Of a stretch of DNA of 64,000 nucleotides, positions 48,669 through 57,697 are shown piece by piece. A program made the translations under genes and the position numbers. The number at the start of each line of letters is the position of its first letter. The first letter of the stretch is position 1. The DNA comes from Treponema denticola (GTDB lineage: Bacteria > Spirochaetota > Spirochaetia > Treponematales > Treponemataceae), in NCBI RefSeq assembly GCF_024400535.1, contig NZ_CP038800.1:124001-188000 (forward strand), in the 5' to 3' direction. The notes under the pieces were generated by a model that saw only the letters and a list, made by a program, of their open reading frames with translations, made no database searches and was not told the origin of the DNA.

Positions 48669-49976
48669 TCAGTTTTGGTCTATTAAAGATTCGGCTAAAA
48701 TTTTTAAGGCCTGCCTTGAAACATTTCCATCGATTGAAATCGCTTCTAAAAAAAGATTTTCAGGAACAACGGCTAAAAGACAGTCTGTTACCGCAATAGC
48801 CGTGCCCGTTCTTTTTCCATTTAAAAGACAGGCGAATTCTCCAAACAGGTCTCCCTTTTCCAAATCTAAAATTTTATTTAATGTTGTAACCCTTACTGAG
48901 CCTTCTATTATGTAGTAAATATCGCTTGATATATCTTCGTAGTTAAATATTACCTCGCCGGCTTTTACTTCAATAGCTTTTTTTCTATATTCCTTGGGAG
49001 GTTCTATAAAAAGATGTCTTAAAAGCTGATTAAAAAAACCGGGGGCATCTTCTTTTGGGAGCCTGTAAAGCTGTGAAATTATAAAGCTGTTAAAAAATTG
49101 ATTTACATACATAAACTGTGCAAAAAACACAAAGAAAAAAAAGAAAAACCAGACTTGAATTAAAATGAGTATTACATTTGTAAAAAGGCCGTATACAAAT
49201 GTAAATTTAACCGTAGACCTAAAAAAAATTAAAAATATCTTTATAAAATAATAAGACAGGGTACAAGCTGCGGATGAAAGCAAGGCTGTCTTAAAAGAAG
49301 GTTTTATAGGCGGCATAAAATAATATATTAAACAGACAAATAGCTGCATAAAAATAACGGGAATAAATCTAAATAGATTCCTTAAAAGACTAAACAAATT
49401 CGCTGAAAAAACCGGTTGAGCAAAATCGCTTCTAAATACCGCAGAGCCCGTTATTAAAAATATAAATAGAAAAACAAGCAGAATGACAACAATTATTTCG
49501 CCTAGAATAACTATAAGACTGGTCTTTAAAGGGGTTATTTTTATTTTCTTACGGTATACTTTTCTGATTGAATGCTGAATGGTGGCAAAAAAACGTCTGG
49601 CCATCCATAAAACAAAAATTAGAACAATAAATTCAAAAAAAGAAAAGCTATTTATATTCAGTAAAAAATTAAAAAACCTGTCAATATTAACCGTGTTTTG
49701 AAAAATTGAAAGCGCTCTTATAGCTTCTTTTATTTGCTGAGGACTTTGTTTTAAGACACGGAGCAAAATAGTTAATGTTAAAATAAAAATAGGGAGAGCC
49801 GACATTAAAAAATTATATGCCCCTGCGGCCGCAGTAGTTAAAAGGTCATTATTTACAAAACTTACAATCGTGATATATATTTTTTGGTTAAAGTCATAGA
49901 GGCCTTTTTTTTGTTCTTGAATAACTCTTGCATACCAAGCTAAAAATTTTTGACTATTGCTTTTTTCCTTTTTCAA
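48669..49976 (-). CDS. YihY/BrkB-family membrane protein fused to a cyclic-nucleotide-binding domain
   Basis: A 435-residue protein. Residues 1 to about 300 are a YihY/BrkB domain with six membrane segments; AAGAYNFLMSALPIFILTL and FFFFFVFFAQFMYVNQFF are the first and last. From about 315 a cNMP-binding domain follows: AGEVIFNYEDISSDIYYIIEG, then the phosphate-binding cassette GDLFGEFACLLNGKRTGTA with the Glu and Arg that contact the nucleotide. The role of YihY/BrkB proteins is unsettled (export or envelope). The fusion suggests ligand control of a membrane function. It lies 11 bases after a LuxR-type response regulator gene. Confidence 0.85.
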   Translation of the reverse strand: MKKEKSNSQKFLAWYARVIQEQKKGLYDFNQKIYITIVSFVNNDLLTTAAAGAYNFLMSALPIFILTLTILLRVLKQSPQQIKEAIRALSIFQNTVNIDRFFNFLLNINSFSFFEFIVLIFVLWMARRFFATIQHSIRKVYRKKIKITPLKTSLIVILGEIIVVILLVFLFIFLITGSAVFRSDFAQPVFSANLFSLLRNLFRFIPVIFMQLFVCLIYYFMPPIKPSFKTALLSSAACTLSYYFIKIFLIFFRSTVKFTFVYGLFTNVILILIQVWFFFFFFVFFAQFMYVNQFFNSFIISQLYRLPKEDAPGFFNQLLRHLFIEPPKEYRKKAIEVKAGEVIFNYEDISSDIYYIIEGSVRVTTLNKILDLEKGDLFGEFACLLNGKRTGTAIAVTDCLLAVVPENLFLEAISIDGNVSRQALKILAESLIDQN

Positions 49977-49987
49977 TCAAGATCCTC

Positions 49988-50602
49988 CTATCTTGTATAA
50001 TAATATACAACTAATTGTGTTCTATCTCTTAAATTCAGTTTTTCGAGTATGGAAGAAACATAATTTCGGACAGTTCCTTCGCTTAAACTAAGGCGGTTTG
50101 CTATTTCTTTATTATTAAGCCCGTCAGCAACCAACTCTAAAACATCCGTTTCTCTATCATTTAAGTCGTCTGAAAATTGAGAGCGGGCCGGTTTTGTTTG
50201 AGGAATTTTTGATATTATCTCCGAATCGAATACGATGCTCCCTGCTCCCACAGCATTTAATGCAGGCACTAGAGAATCTATATTTTGTTTTAATATATAA
50301 CCCTTACATCCGAAGTTAATGGCTTTTGTAATATATTCTTCATCGTTAAAGGTTGTAAGCAATAATATTTTTGCATCCTTATGTTCTGCTAGAATTTTTT
50401 CGCTTGCTTCTATTCCGGTCATATTTTCCATTCTGATATCCATTAAAAGAATATCCGGTTTATATTCATTAAAGAGGGTAATAGCTTCGCTTCCGTTTGA
50501 GCCGGTTGCAATAATATCGAATCCATTGGCCGCTAATATTGTTTTTAAAGAGGAAACTACAAGACAATCATCATCAACTATTATGAGCCGCATTTTGTTC
50601 AT
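49988..50602 (-). CDS. Response regulator, NarL/LuxR type
   Basis: A 204-residue regulator. The receiver domain has the acidic pair IIVDDD, phospho-acceptor Asp in DILLMDIRM (about residue 56), Thr in LLLTTF and Lys in YILKQN. The C-terminal LuxR HTH is DLNDRETDVLELVADGLNNK with SEGTVRNYVSSILEKL. Its gene overlaps the histidine kinase gene by 29 bases. The downstream BrkB gene is a likely target and operon member. Confidence 0.93.
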   Translation of the reverse strand: MNKMRLIIVDDDCLVVSSLKTILAANGFDIIATGSNGSEAITLFNEYKPDILLMDIRMENMTGIEASEKILAEHKDAKILLLTTFNDEEYITKAINFGCKGYILKQNIDSLVPALNAVGAGSIVFDSEIISKIPQTKPARSQFSDDLNDRETDVLELVADGLNNKEIANRLSLSEGTVRNYVSSILEKLNLRDRTQLVVYYYTR

Positions 50603-51671
50603 CCTTTATTTTTGGAAATATGATATGTGTTTTAAATCCGTTTTCGGAATAAAATTTAATTATACCTCTATGTTTTTCTACAAGGTCGGCTATAACCTTT
50701 AAACCTATTCCATAATTTAGATTTTTGATTTGTTTCCCTGAAAAGCCTCGCCCATTATCTTTTATTATAAGAGAGTAAAAGCCGGTATGTTCCAGTAGGC
50801 TTAAATTCAATTCGCTTGCTCCGCTGTGTTTGATGGTATTTGAAAGGCTTTCTTTTACTATTGAAAAAATATCGTATTTTAGCTCATAGGGTATAGAGTC
50901 TACCTTATATGTTAATTGTATTTTAATTTTTTTTGTGCTTTCAACAAGTTCTTCTAAGCCTGTTTGTAAATTAAAAGAATCGTTGTGCATATTATGAAGA
51001 CATTCTCTTATTTCGGTCATACCGTTTTCTAAAGAATTTTGTAAAATATTTAAGCTGTCTTTTACTTCTTGTTGGTTTGAAATATATTTTAGTGCATTCA
51101 CCTGTAAAATACCGGCACTAAGTGTATGCCCTATGGAGTTATGAAGACTTCCTGAAATTCTGTTCCGTTCGGCTAGGATTAAAACTTCAGCGTTTTTTAA
51201 AACCTCGTTTTCTAAAATTCTTTCTCTTTTTTCCGAATTAATTTTGTTTTCGGCAAGTTTGTCTTTTAGTCCGGTTACTTCCAATGTTTTAAGTAAATAG
51301 TTTTCTTTAACACCCGAATAAAAGAATATAATCAAAGTAAATAGGAAAAAAATAAGATCGAAATTAAAAAATACACACAACAAAGGAAGAAATTTAAAAA
51401 TAAGGGACAAGTTCTTTTGATTTTCTTCGGCTTCTAAATTCATAGCGATAAAAACGGGAGAAAAAAATGCAAGATTTTTATTGAATGCTGCTATAAATAT
51501 GACAAAGATGATAAAGATAAAAGGCTTTATTTTACTGTGTATCATACCGCTCCAAAGCCCCATAGAAAAAAATATCATAAAGCAGGGAATAACTATAAAC
51601 GATCCGGTTTTAAGAAGTACAAAAAGAGAAGAAAAAAGAACTATCAAAAAATTTTCTAAAAATAAAAGCAT
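50574..51671 (-). CDS. Sensor histidine kinase, NarX/HisKA_3 type
   Basis: A 365-residue membrane kinase. About five hydrophobic segments occupy residues 1-130 with no large extracytoplasmic loop, so the signal is probably sensed in the membrane. The dimerisation box is ERNRISGSLHNSIGHTLSAG, where the phospho-His is followed by Asn instead of the more usual Asp. The HATPase domain has SLSNTIKHSGASEL and DNGRGFSGK. It phosphorylates the response regulator encoded immediately downstream. Confidence 0.9.
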   Translation of the reverse strand: MLLFLENFLIVLFSSLFVLLKTGSFIVIPCFMIFFSMGLWSGMIHSKIKPFIFIIFVIFIAAFNKNLAFFSPVFIAMNLEAEENQKNLSLIFKFLPLLCVFFNFDLIFFLFTLIIFFYSGVKENYLLKTLEVTGLKDKLAENKINSEKRERILENEVLKNAEVLILAERNRISGSLHNSIGHTLSAGILQVNALKYISNQQEVKDSLNILQNSLENGMTEIRECLHNMHNDSFNLQTGLEELVESTKKIKIQLTYKVDSIPYELKYDIFSIVKESLSNTIKHSGASELNLSLLEHTGFYSLIIKDNGRGFSGKQIKNLNYGIGLKVIADLVEKHRGIIKFYSENGFKTHIIFPKIKDEQNAAHNS

Positions 51672-51832
51672 ATAATTACAGGCATCTCTCTATTAAAATA
51701 TCTACCGTTAATTAAGTATAAAGGAAAAGGTTAAAAAAATCAATTAAAATACCGGACCTTTGACTTCAAAAAAATAGGTTCACTAAAAATTATCTGTTAA
51801 AGCTTATTTTTTTTAAGCCGATACAGATATTA

Positions 51833-52855
51833 ATGAAAAAGCCTCTTATTAAAATTTTTTTTAATGCATTATTTTTTTTGTTGTTTTTTTCTGTTTTTTC
51901 TTCCGAATCCGGAGATATAAAGAAAAATGAGCCTGAATCTTCTCTTTTAAGCAAGTGGAATCCTTTGTTTCCCTCGGCTTTATGGGTAAAAGATAATCCC
52001 TATGAAAAGGACTCCCTTATTTATAGCGCAAAAACCAAAGAAGAAATGGAGGCGTCTCTTAAATTTGACGAATCAAAGCTGCAATCCGTTTTATTAAATA
52101 ATGATATTTTTGCTCTTTATGGAAAACCGGGGGCCTATACTATGGGTATTTTAGGCAGATATTCCCCTGAAGAAATCGAACCGATTATGAATGAGTTTGC
52201 AGCAACTTATGATGAAGTAAACAATGAGAGAGGCCTTATTCCGGCTTTTTATCTAATTTACGGTACCTGTTGGCCGGGTGGAGACATAGGTCTTCTCCGT
52301 ATGCCTACTGTAAAAAAATATATAGAATTTGCTGCCGAAAGGGGCTGGTATGTATTTATTGACCATCAAATCGGAAAATATACGGTAGAACAAGCTATGA
52401 ACGCAATTTTGCCTTTTTTGAAGTACCCAAATGTGCATTTAGCCTTGGATCCCGAATGGCATACAACAGAACCGATGAAGGTAATCGGCTCCGTTACGGG
52501 TGATGAGATAAATAAGGCTCAGGAAATTATGGATAAATATATAAAAGAAAATAATATTCCGGGCAGAAGAATGCTTGTAATTCATCAGTTTAATTCTATA
52601 ATGATTAAAAAAAGGGCTAATGTAAGAAGCGATTATGAAAGAGTGCAGCTTATCCATTGTGCGGACGGCTTCGGTTCTCCTCAATTGAAGAAAGATTCTT
52701 ATGCGTATAATGCTCTTGCAAAAAATATTCCGCTTAAGTCTTTTAAGCTTTTTTCAAAGCCGACTGTTGCTGGAGCCGGTTATGACCAGCCCATGATGAC
52801 CCCTCAGGAGGTTTTTAACTTAAACCCTCGCCCATACCTTATAATGTATCAATAA
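51833..52855 (+). CDS. Secreted protein of unknown function, glycosidase-like barrel suspected
   Basis: A 340-residue protein with a signal peptide (hydrophobic residues 7-24, cleavage near SSES). The mature part has regular beta-alpha alternation: IPAFYLIYGTCWPGG, WYVFIDHQIG, VHLALDPEWHT, RMLVIHQFNS, RVQLIHCADGFGS and YLIMYQ. The acidic residues at strand ends (IDH, LALDPEW) are what a TIM-barrel hydrolase would use, but no glycoside hydrolase family is recognised. No ribosome site is obvious before the ATG at 51833. The gene stands alone with a terminator behind. Confidence 0.6.
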   Translation: MKKPLIKIFFNALFFLLFFSVFSSESGDIKKNEPESSLLSKWNPLFPSALWVKDNPYEKDSLIYSAKTKEEMEASLKFDESKLQSVLLNNDIFALYGKPGAYTMGILGRYSPEEIEPIMNEFAATYDEVNNERGLIPAFYLIYGTCWPGGDIGLLRMPTVKKYIEFAAERGWYVFIDHQIGKYTVEQAMNAILPFLKYPNVHLALDPEWHTTEPMKVIGSVTGDEINKAQEIMDKYIKENNIPGRRMLVIHQFNSIMIKKRANVRSDYERVQLIHCADGFGSPQLKKDSYAYNALAKNIPLKSFKLFSKPTVAGAGYDQPMMTPQEVFNLNPRPYLIMYQ

Positions 52856-52886
52856 AAACTATCAACGATGTACGAAAACCAAATAA

Positions 52887-52921
52887 AAAAGGCTGTAAAC
52901 TCATAGGAGTTTGCAGCCTTT
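52887..52921 (+). terminator. Terminator after the secreted unknown protein
   Basis: A 15-bp stem with one G-T pair (52888-52902 and 52907-52921), four-base loop and T-rich tail. Confidence 0.85.
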
Positions 52922-53000
52922 GTTGTTTTTGTAAAGATGATATTTAAGCTAAATTGACTTGTTTGTATGGCAAGCCCATGTCCTTAATAAAAATATTTAA

Positions 53001-53282
53001 TTAAAACCCTAAAGAATCTAGGATTTTATCTGCTGTTTGATCTAAAACACTGTCTATATATGAAGGATCTTGAAATTTTCTTCTAACTTCTTCTATTTTT
53101 TCCTGACGGACATCCGGAGCAGCCTTTACTGCATCCATTGCAAAATAAATCTCTGATAGTTTTTGAGCCTCAGGAGACACTTGTATTGAATCAGAAGCTC
53201 CTACCATCTCTATTTTTCTCGGTTTTTGAGTGTTTTGTAAGTTTTTGATCGGATCAATTCCGCCCAATTTTTCTATCATCAT
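53001..53282 (-). CDS. flgM: Anti-sigma-28 factor FlgM
   Basis: A 93-residue protein with the FlgM pattern: a flexible N-terminus, DSIQVSPEAQKLSE, then AAPDVRQEKIEEVRRKFQD and a C-terminal helix (DQTADKILDSLG). FlgM holds sigma-28 (FliA) until the flagellar hook-basal body is finished. It lies 70 bases after rsmI on the same strand. An ATG at 53279 one codon in is also possible. Confidence 0.85.
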   Translation of the reverse strand: MMIEKLGGIDPIKNLQNTQKPRKIEMVGASDSIQVSPEAQKLSEIYFAMDAVKAAPDVRQEKIEEVRRKFQDPSYIDSVLDQTADKILDSLGF

Positions 53283-53352
53283 ATTTTCCTGCCTTCCTAA
53301 CCGATTATCGGTTAATCTTAGTTAAAAGTTAAGGTTTTATTTTTACAAAAAT

Positions 53353-54024
53353 CTATTTTCCTGTAACAAAAACAGAAAATTCTCCTTTTATCGAGGGTCT
53401 TTTTTCAAAGTTTTTTAAAACTTCAGCAGCCTGTCCCTTGATAATCTCTTCATGGAGTTTTGTAAGCTCCCTCCCTACAATAAGCTCACGGCTACTATCT
53501 ATTTCGGCAATATCGGCTAAGAGCTTTACGATTCTATAGGGGGATTCGTATAAAACAAAGCCTGCCCCAAAGTCAAATAGCTCCTGAAGCCTTCGCTTTC
53601 GTTTTCCGGCCTTAGGCGACAAAAAACCCTCAAACACTACTGTTTTGTCGTAGGTTCCAGCTATACTCATTATAGCACCAAAGGCTGAAGCTCCCGGAAT
53701 CGGGATTATTGTATGTCCTGCTTCCCTTGCCGTTCTTACTAAAATAGAACCCGGATCGCTGATTGCCGGTGTTCCCGCATCGCTTGCATAGGCTATTTTT
53801 TTTCCTTCATCTAAAAGTTTTACAATTTTTTCGGAGGCTGCGGCTTCATTTACAGCCCTGCATGAAATCAAAGGCTTTGAAATTTCATAATGAGTTAAAA
53901 GGCCCAAGGTGTGCCTCGTATCCTCACAGGCGATAAAATCGGCTTCTTGAAAAGTCTCTAAAGCTCTAAAACTGATATCTTTTAGATTGCCTATAGGAGT
54001 GGCAACCACAAATAAAATTCCCAC
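53353..54024 (-). CDS. rsmI: 16S rRNA (cytidine1402-2'-O)-methyltransferase
   Basis: A 223-residue enzyme of the tetrapyrrole-methylase fold family. RsmI motifs are FVVATPIGNLKDISFRAL at the N-terminus, ACEDTRHT, YASDAGTPAISDPG (SAM site), IPGASAF and FEGFLSPKAGKRKRRL. It methylates the ribose of C1402 in the ribosomal P site together with RsmH. The length is slightly short because the usual C-terminal 50 residues are absent, which is common. Confidence 0.95.
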   Translation of the reverse strand: MGILFVVATPIGNLKDISFRALETFQEADFIACEDTRHTLGLLTHYEISKPLISCRAVNEAAASEKIVKLLDEGKKIAYASDAGTPAISDPGSILVRTAREAGHTIIPIPGASAFGAIMSIAGTYDKTVVFEGFLSPKAGKRKRRLQELFDFGAGFVLYESPYRIVKLLADIAEIDSSRELIVGRELTKLHEEIIKGQAAEVLKNFEKRPSIKGEFSVFVTGK

Positions 54025-54085
54025 TTGTTAATTATATCATAGTTTTAGTATTGAATCAATAGAAAAAAAGGTGTATGATGTATTT

Positions 54086-54496
54086 ATGACGGATTTACAG
54101 CCTTTATCATGGATGATACTAGTTTTTATAGGCCTTTTTTTAATTGTATTTGCTTATGTTCTTTTCAGTGCATCTTCAAAACATGCAAGCGGCAAAAAAA
54201 TCAGGCAAACAGGAAAAAAAGGGTCCCCAGGAGTTTGCCCTGTTTGCGGTACACTTTTGGCTAGAGATGAACAGGTAAAATCGGCTGTGTATCCGGGAGC
54301 GGATGATCGATTATGCTATATATACGGCTGTCCGCATTGTTATCCCAGCTGTGAAAAAGATGTGCAGCGCCAATGCCCTGTTTGCCATAAGACTGTTCCA
54401 AATGAAGCTCATCTAATTGCAAGATACTTTGACCGAAAAAAAGGGAAAAAACGGGTTCATATTCTAGGCTGTTCAAACTGCCGTTTTATGAGTTGA
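54086..54496 (+). CDS. Membrane-anchored zinc-ribbon protein
   Basis: About 136 residues from the ATG at 54086; a GTG at 54071 is the alternative but abuts the ribosome site. One membrane segment (about residues 8-30) is followed by a basic linker and several Cys pairs: CPVCG, CPHC, CPVCH and a final CSNC. These would form two zinc ribbons on the cytoplasmic side. The function is unknown. It is divergent from rsmI. Confidence 0.65.
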   Translation: MTDLQPLSWMILVFIGLFLIVFAYVLFSASSKHASGKKIRQTGKKGSPGVCPVCGTLLARDEQVKSAVYPGADDRLCYIYGCPHCYPSCEKDVQRQCPVCHKTVPNEAHLIARYFDRKKGKKRVHILGCSNCRFMS

Positions 54497-54500
54497 GAAT

Positions 54501-55490
54501 TTAAAACTGGGGTACAACCTCTCCTGCTATTTCGCCTCTATGATTTTTGATGTTTTTATCGGCAATGCTATCAAAATATTCGTAATCGGCTTTATCAATT
54601 ACACCGAGTTTTTTTAACAAGTGAACCAAAACGATATCTCTGGTTTTTGAAATTCCGTCATAGGTTTTGACGGCAATGCCGTATTTTTTATCGGGTAAAA
54701 GGCCGCCGAAATATCCGTTTGCTCCCGATTTTACAACAAGTTTTCCGGGATATTTTTTGACCAAAAGATGGTCTATTCTATCCGTGCCGGAAGTGTATTC
54801 GGAACAGGCTGTTATGGAATCTATTATGTCCTTCGCATGGGTAGATAAATTTTGAGGCAGGTTTTTATAGTCGGCCATCCTTGCCATTCCGAATGCAAAA
54901 TTGTAAAGGGGCAGGGAGTGAACCGGAACTCCGCAGCCGTCAACCGAGATATTATCATCGGGAATCTTGCAATCGCAAATCAGTTCTATCATTTCCCGTA
55001 TTTTTTGCTGAACGGGGTGCTGAGGCTTGTAATAATCGCCAGTAGAAGCCTTCATCAATACGGCTGCTGCCAGCATACCGGAATGCTTTCCGCTGCAATT
55101 ATTGTGAATATCGCGAGGTTTTTCGTTATTTACCTTCATTCTCAATTCTACTTCCGGTTTAAAAGGGTAGTGAGGGCCGCACTTTAAGGCACTTTCATCA
55201 AGCCCGATTTTTTTTAATATTCCCGCTACGGTTTTTATATGAAAATCCTCGCCTGAATGGGAAGCACAGATTTGAGCTATTTCTTCATGGCTTAGATTGA
55301 ACTTTTCCTTGGCACCCAATGAAAGAGGCACCAGAGCCTGAATAAGTTTTGCACTTGAACGCGGAAAGGATACTTCCTTTGGATCTCCTGCCGAATATAC
55401 AATCTTGCCGTCCTTATCGACTACGGCGATTGAACCGAATGTATAAAGGTCTTCAATTTTGCCCCTATAAGATTTTAAAAGTATTTCCAT
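54501..55490 (-). CDS. Asparaginase (thermolabile, Rhizobium-type)
   Basis: A 329-residue enzyme of the Asparaginase_II family, unrelated in fold to the classic bacterial AnsA/AnsB. Recognisable blocks are FPRSSAKLIQALV, CASHSGEDFHIK, HNNCSGKHSGMLAAA (with the active Ser-Lys pair), VDGCGVPVHSLPLYNFA and KSGANGYFGGLLP. It releases aspartate and ammonia from asparagine. It ends four bases from the convergent zinc-ribbon gene. Confidence 0.9.
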   Translation of the reverse strand: MEILLKSYRGKIEDLYTFGSIAVVDKDGKIVYSAGDPKEVSFPRSSAKLIQALVPLSLGAKEKFNLSHEEIAQICASHSGEDFHIKTVAGILKKIGLDESALKCGPHYPFKPEVELRMKVNNEKPRDIHNNCSGKHSGMLAAAVLMKASTGDYYKPQHPVQQKIREMIELICDCKIPDDNISVDGCGVPVHSLPLYNFAFGMARMADYKNLPQNLSTHAKDIIDSITACSEYTSGTDRIDHLLVKKYPGKLVVKSGANGYFGGLLPDKKYGIAVKTYDGISKTRDIVLVHLLKKLGVIDKADYEYFDSIADKNIKNHRGEIAGEVVPQF

Positions 55491-55610
55491 TTTGGTCTCC
55501 TAGTGGTGTATAAGGTTTATGAATTCTATTATAGTTTATGCATATAGTCAATAGCAATTATATGCAAAATTCTGTTGTTGATAATATAAAATTGATGGTT
55601 GAATAAAGCC

Positions 55611-57416
55611 TTACTCTCTATAAGCCTCTGCCTGCATATTGTAAAGTTCTTTATAATATGCATTGGTTTTTATTAAAACCTCATGGGGAGCAAAGCCGTA
55701 GATTTTTCCTTTTTTTAAAAGAAGAACCTTATCAGCCCTTTTGACGGTCGAAAGACGATGAGTTACAAAAAAGACGGTTTTGCCTTTTGTAAGGGCTAAA
55801 AACTTTTCGTAGATTTGGAATTCGGCTTTTGCATCTATCGAGGCTGTCGGTTCATCTAAAATAAGAATATCGAATGAGCCGAAAAAGGCTCGGGCAATTG
55901 CTATTTTTTGCCATTGACCGCCTGAAACATCTCTTCCGCCTTCAAAGGATGTTCCCAGAAGAGTTTCCAAATTAAGGTCTGAATCAAGATTGTAATCGGA
56001 ATCTTCGCCTTTTGAAAGCTCAAAACTGAGACCTGCTTTTTTAAGGGCATTCAAAACCAGCTTGTTATTTTTTTGTTTATCTAAGGAAGATAGAGCCGTA
56101 TTTTCTCTTAAAGTAAGAGTAAAGCGGGCAAAGTCTTGGAAAACGGCTCCGATTCTCTTTCGGTGATCTAAGATATCAATATCTTTTATATCCGTATTAT
56201 CGAAAAGAATTTTTCCGCTTGCCGGTTTATAAAATCTGCAAAAAAGTTTTATCAATGTGGTCTTCCCTGAACCGTTTTCACCGACAACTGCAATTTTTTC
56301 TCCCTGTTTAACCGAAAAAGAAATATTATCAAGCACAAGACCTTCGCTTAAAGGATATTTAAAACAAAGATTTTTAAATTCAATGCACTTAAAAGGCTCG
56401 GTTTTAAATTCTTGTGATGTTTTGTTTTTTTCTTCCTGAATTGAAAGAAAGTTAAAATATTTTTGCATGTACAAAAGGGTATCATAAAGAAGGCTTGAAT
56501 CTTCCACAAGGCGGGAAATACTTTGGGTTGTATATATTATGCTCGAAGAAAAGATAAGAATACTTCCTATCAACAAGCTGCCCGAAAAAGCTTTTTCTAT
56601 TAGACGGCTGAAAATAAAAATGCTTATTATTACGGTAAAGCTTAAAAAGAAAACTGAGGCGGCAAGTTTTTTTAAGCGGTTTTTGCCCAAGTTCTTTTTT
56701 ATCGTTTGAAAGCTGTCAGTGTATTTCTCAATAAAAAAATCATAGAGATTATAAAGCTGAACTTCTTTTATATTTTCTTTTGAAAGAAGCAAGCTTGAAT
56801 AATAACTTAGTTTTCGTGAGTCGGCACTATTTGAAACGAGTACTTCAAAGGCTTCTTGTTGTATGCGGTAAAAGATAAGACTTTGCGGAATTATAGCAAG
56901 GAACATCAAAAGGGCAATCAAGGGGCTAAAATCTGCTAGAAGTACTAACATTGAAATTGCCGTAATGGAAGAGCTTATAATACTTGCTCCGAATACAAGA
57001 AGGTTTACCGGCCTCCAGCCTGCTTCGCTTGAAAGAATTTCAATATTATCATAAAAACGGCTGTCTTCAAAGACTGAAAGACTTGTAATTTCTTTTGATT
57101 TATTCATTAAAGAAATGTTCAAATACTGTGTGAGTTTGTCGGTTAAAAATCCTTGCACTGTTGTGTACACAGGTGTTAAAATATTCGACAAAAGAAAGGC
57201 TATAGCCCAAACCGTCAGCAAAAGAATAAGGTTTTCGCCCGTTTTTTCGGCAACTGCATTTATAATACTGTTTGAAGAAGCTATAAGAACAGCCGGCAGA
57301 AGGGCTTGGAAAGGTATAATCAATAAAAGCAGCACGGCATTAACTTTGCCCGCTTTTAGTACGAGGGCTAAACTTTTTATGTAAAGTTTAACAAAGATAA
57401 AAAATGTCTTAAACAT
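55611..57416 (-). CDS. ABC exporter, fused membrane and ATP-binding domains
   Basis: A 601-residue half-transporter with six membrane segments (about residues 15-310) and a C-terminal ATPase: Walker A GENGSGKTT, Q-loop VFQDFARFT, signature VSGGQWQK, Walker B ILILDEPTASID, switch His VTHRLS. As in the exporter at 28912, a long loop separates Q-loop and signature, and the FQDFARF and SGGQWQ wording is shared, so the two are paralogues. The substrate is unknown. The gap upstream (57417-57697) holds its promoter region and that of the divergent cyclase. Confidence 0.85.
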   Translation of the reverse strand: MFKTFFIFVKLYIKSLALVLKAGKVNAVLLLLIIPFQALLPAVLIASSNSIINAVAEKTGENLILLLTVWAIAFLLSNILTPVYTTVQGFLTDKLTQYLNISLMNKSKEITSLSVFEDSRFYDNIEILSSEAGWRPVNLLVFGASIISSSITAISMLVLLADFSPLIALLMFLAIIPQSLIFYRIQQEAFEVLVSNSADSRKLSYYSSLLLSKENIKEVQLYNLYDFFIEKYTDSFQTIKKNLGKNRLKKLAASVFFLSFTVIISIFIFSRLIEKAFSGSLLIGSILIFSSSIIYTTQSISRLVEDSSLLYDTLLYMQKYFNFLSIQEEKNKTSQEFKTEPFKCIEFKNLCFKYPLSEGLVLDNISFSVKQGEKIAVVGENGSGKTTLIKLFCRFYKPASGKILFDNTDIKDIDILDHRKRIGAVFQDFARFTLTLRENTALSSLDKQKNNKLVLNALKKAGLSFELSKGEDSDYNLDSDLNLETLLGTSFEGGRDVSGGQWQKIAIARAFFGSFDILILDEPTASIDAKAEFQIYEKFLALTKGKTVFFVTHRLSTVKRADKVLLLKKGKIYGFAPHEVLIKTNAYYKELYNMQAEAYRE

Positions 57417-57630
57417 AGCAATACTCCTTATTTTATAAAATTTGAGAATAATATTTAAATTGAAGTACGGCGGAGCTTTTACAAGTTAATAAAACTGCAA
57501 AACTCCTATGCTATGTTAAAGATAAGATTACCTCCTCATAAAAAGACATAGATAGTCTAGCTTAAACTTAATGCCTTTGTCAAGATATGATTAAATTATG
57601 GTATAAAAAATAATAAAGAAATTTATTCTA

Positions 57631-57659
57631 TTGACAAAATTCGTTTACATATGTAAACT
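57631..57659 (+). promoter_or_regulatory. Promoter with a 16-bp palindromic operator before the third cyclase
   Basis: TTGACA (57631-57636) and TAAACT (57654-57659), spacing 17. The perfect palindrome GTTTACATATGTAAAC (57643-57658) fills the spacer and overlaps the -10, which is a repressor-operator layout. The cyclase ATG is at 57698. Confidence 0.6.
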
Positions 57660-57697
57660 ATAGAATTAAAGTTGTAATACTTCTATTAGGATGCAAG

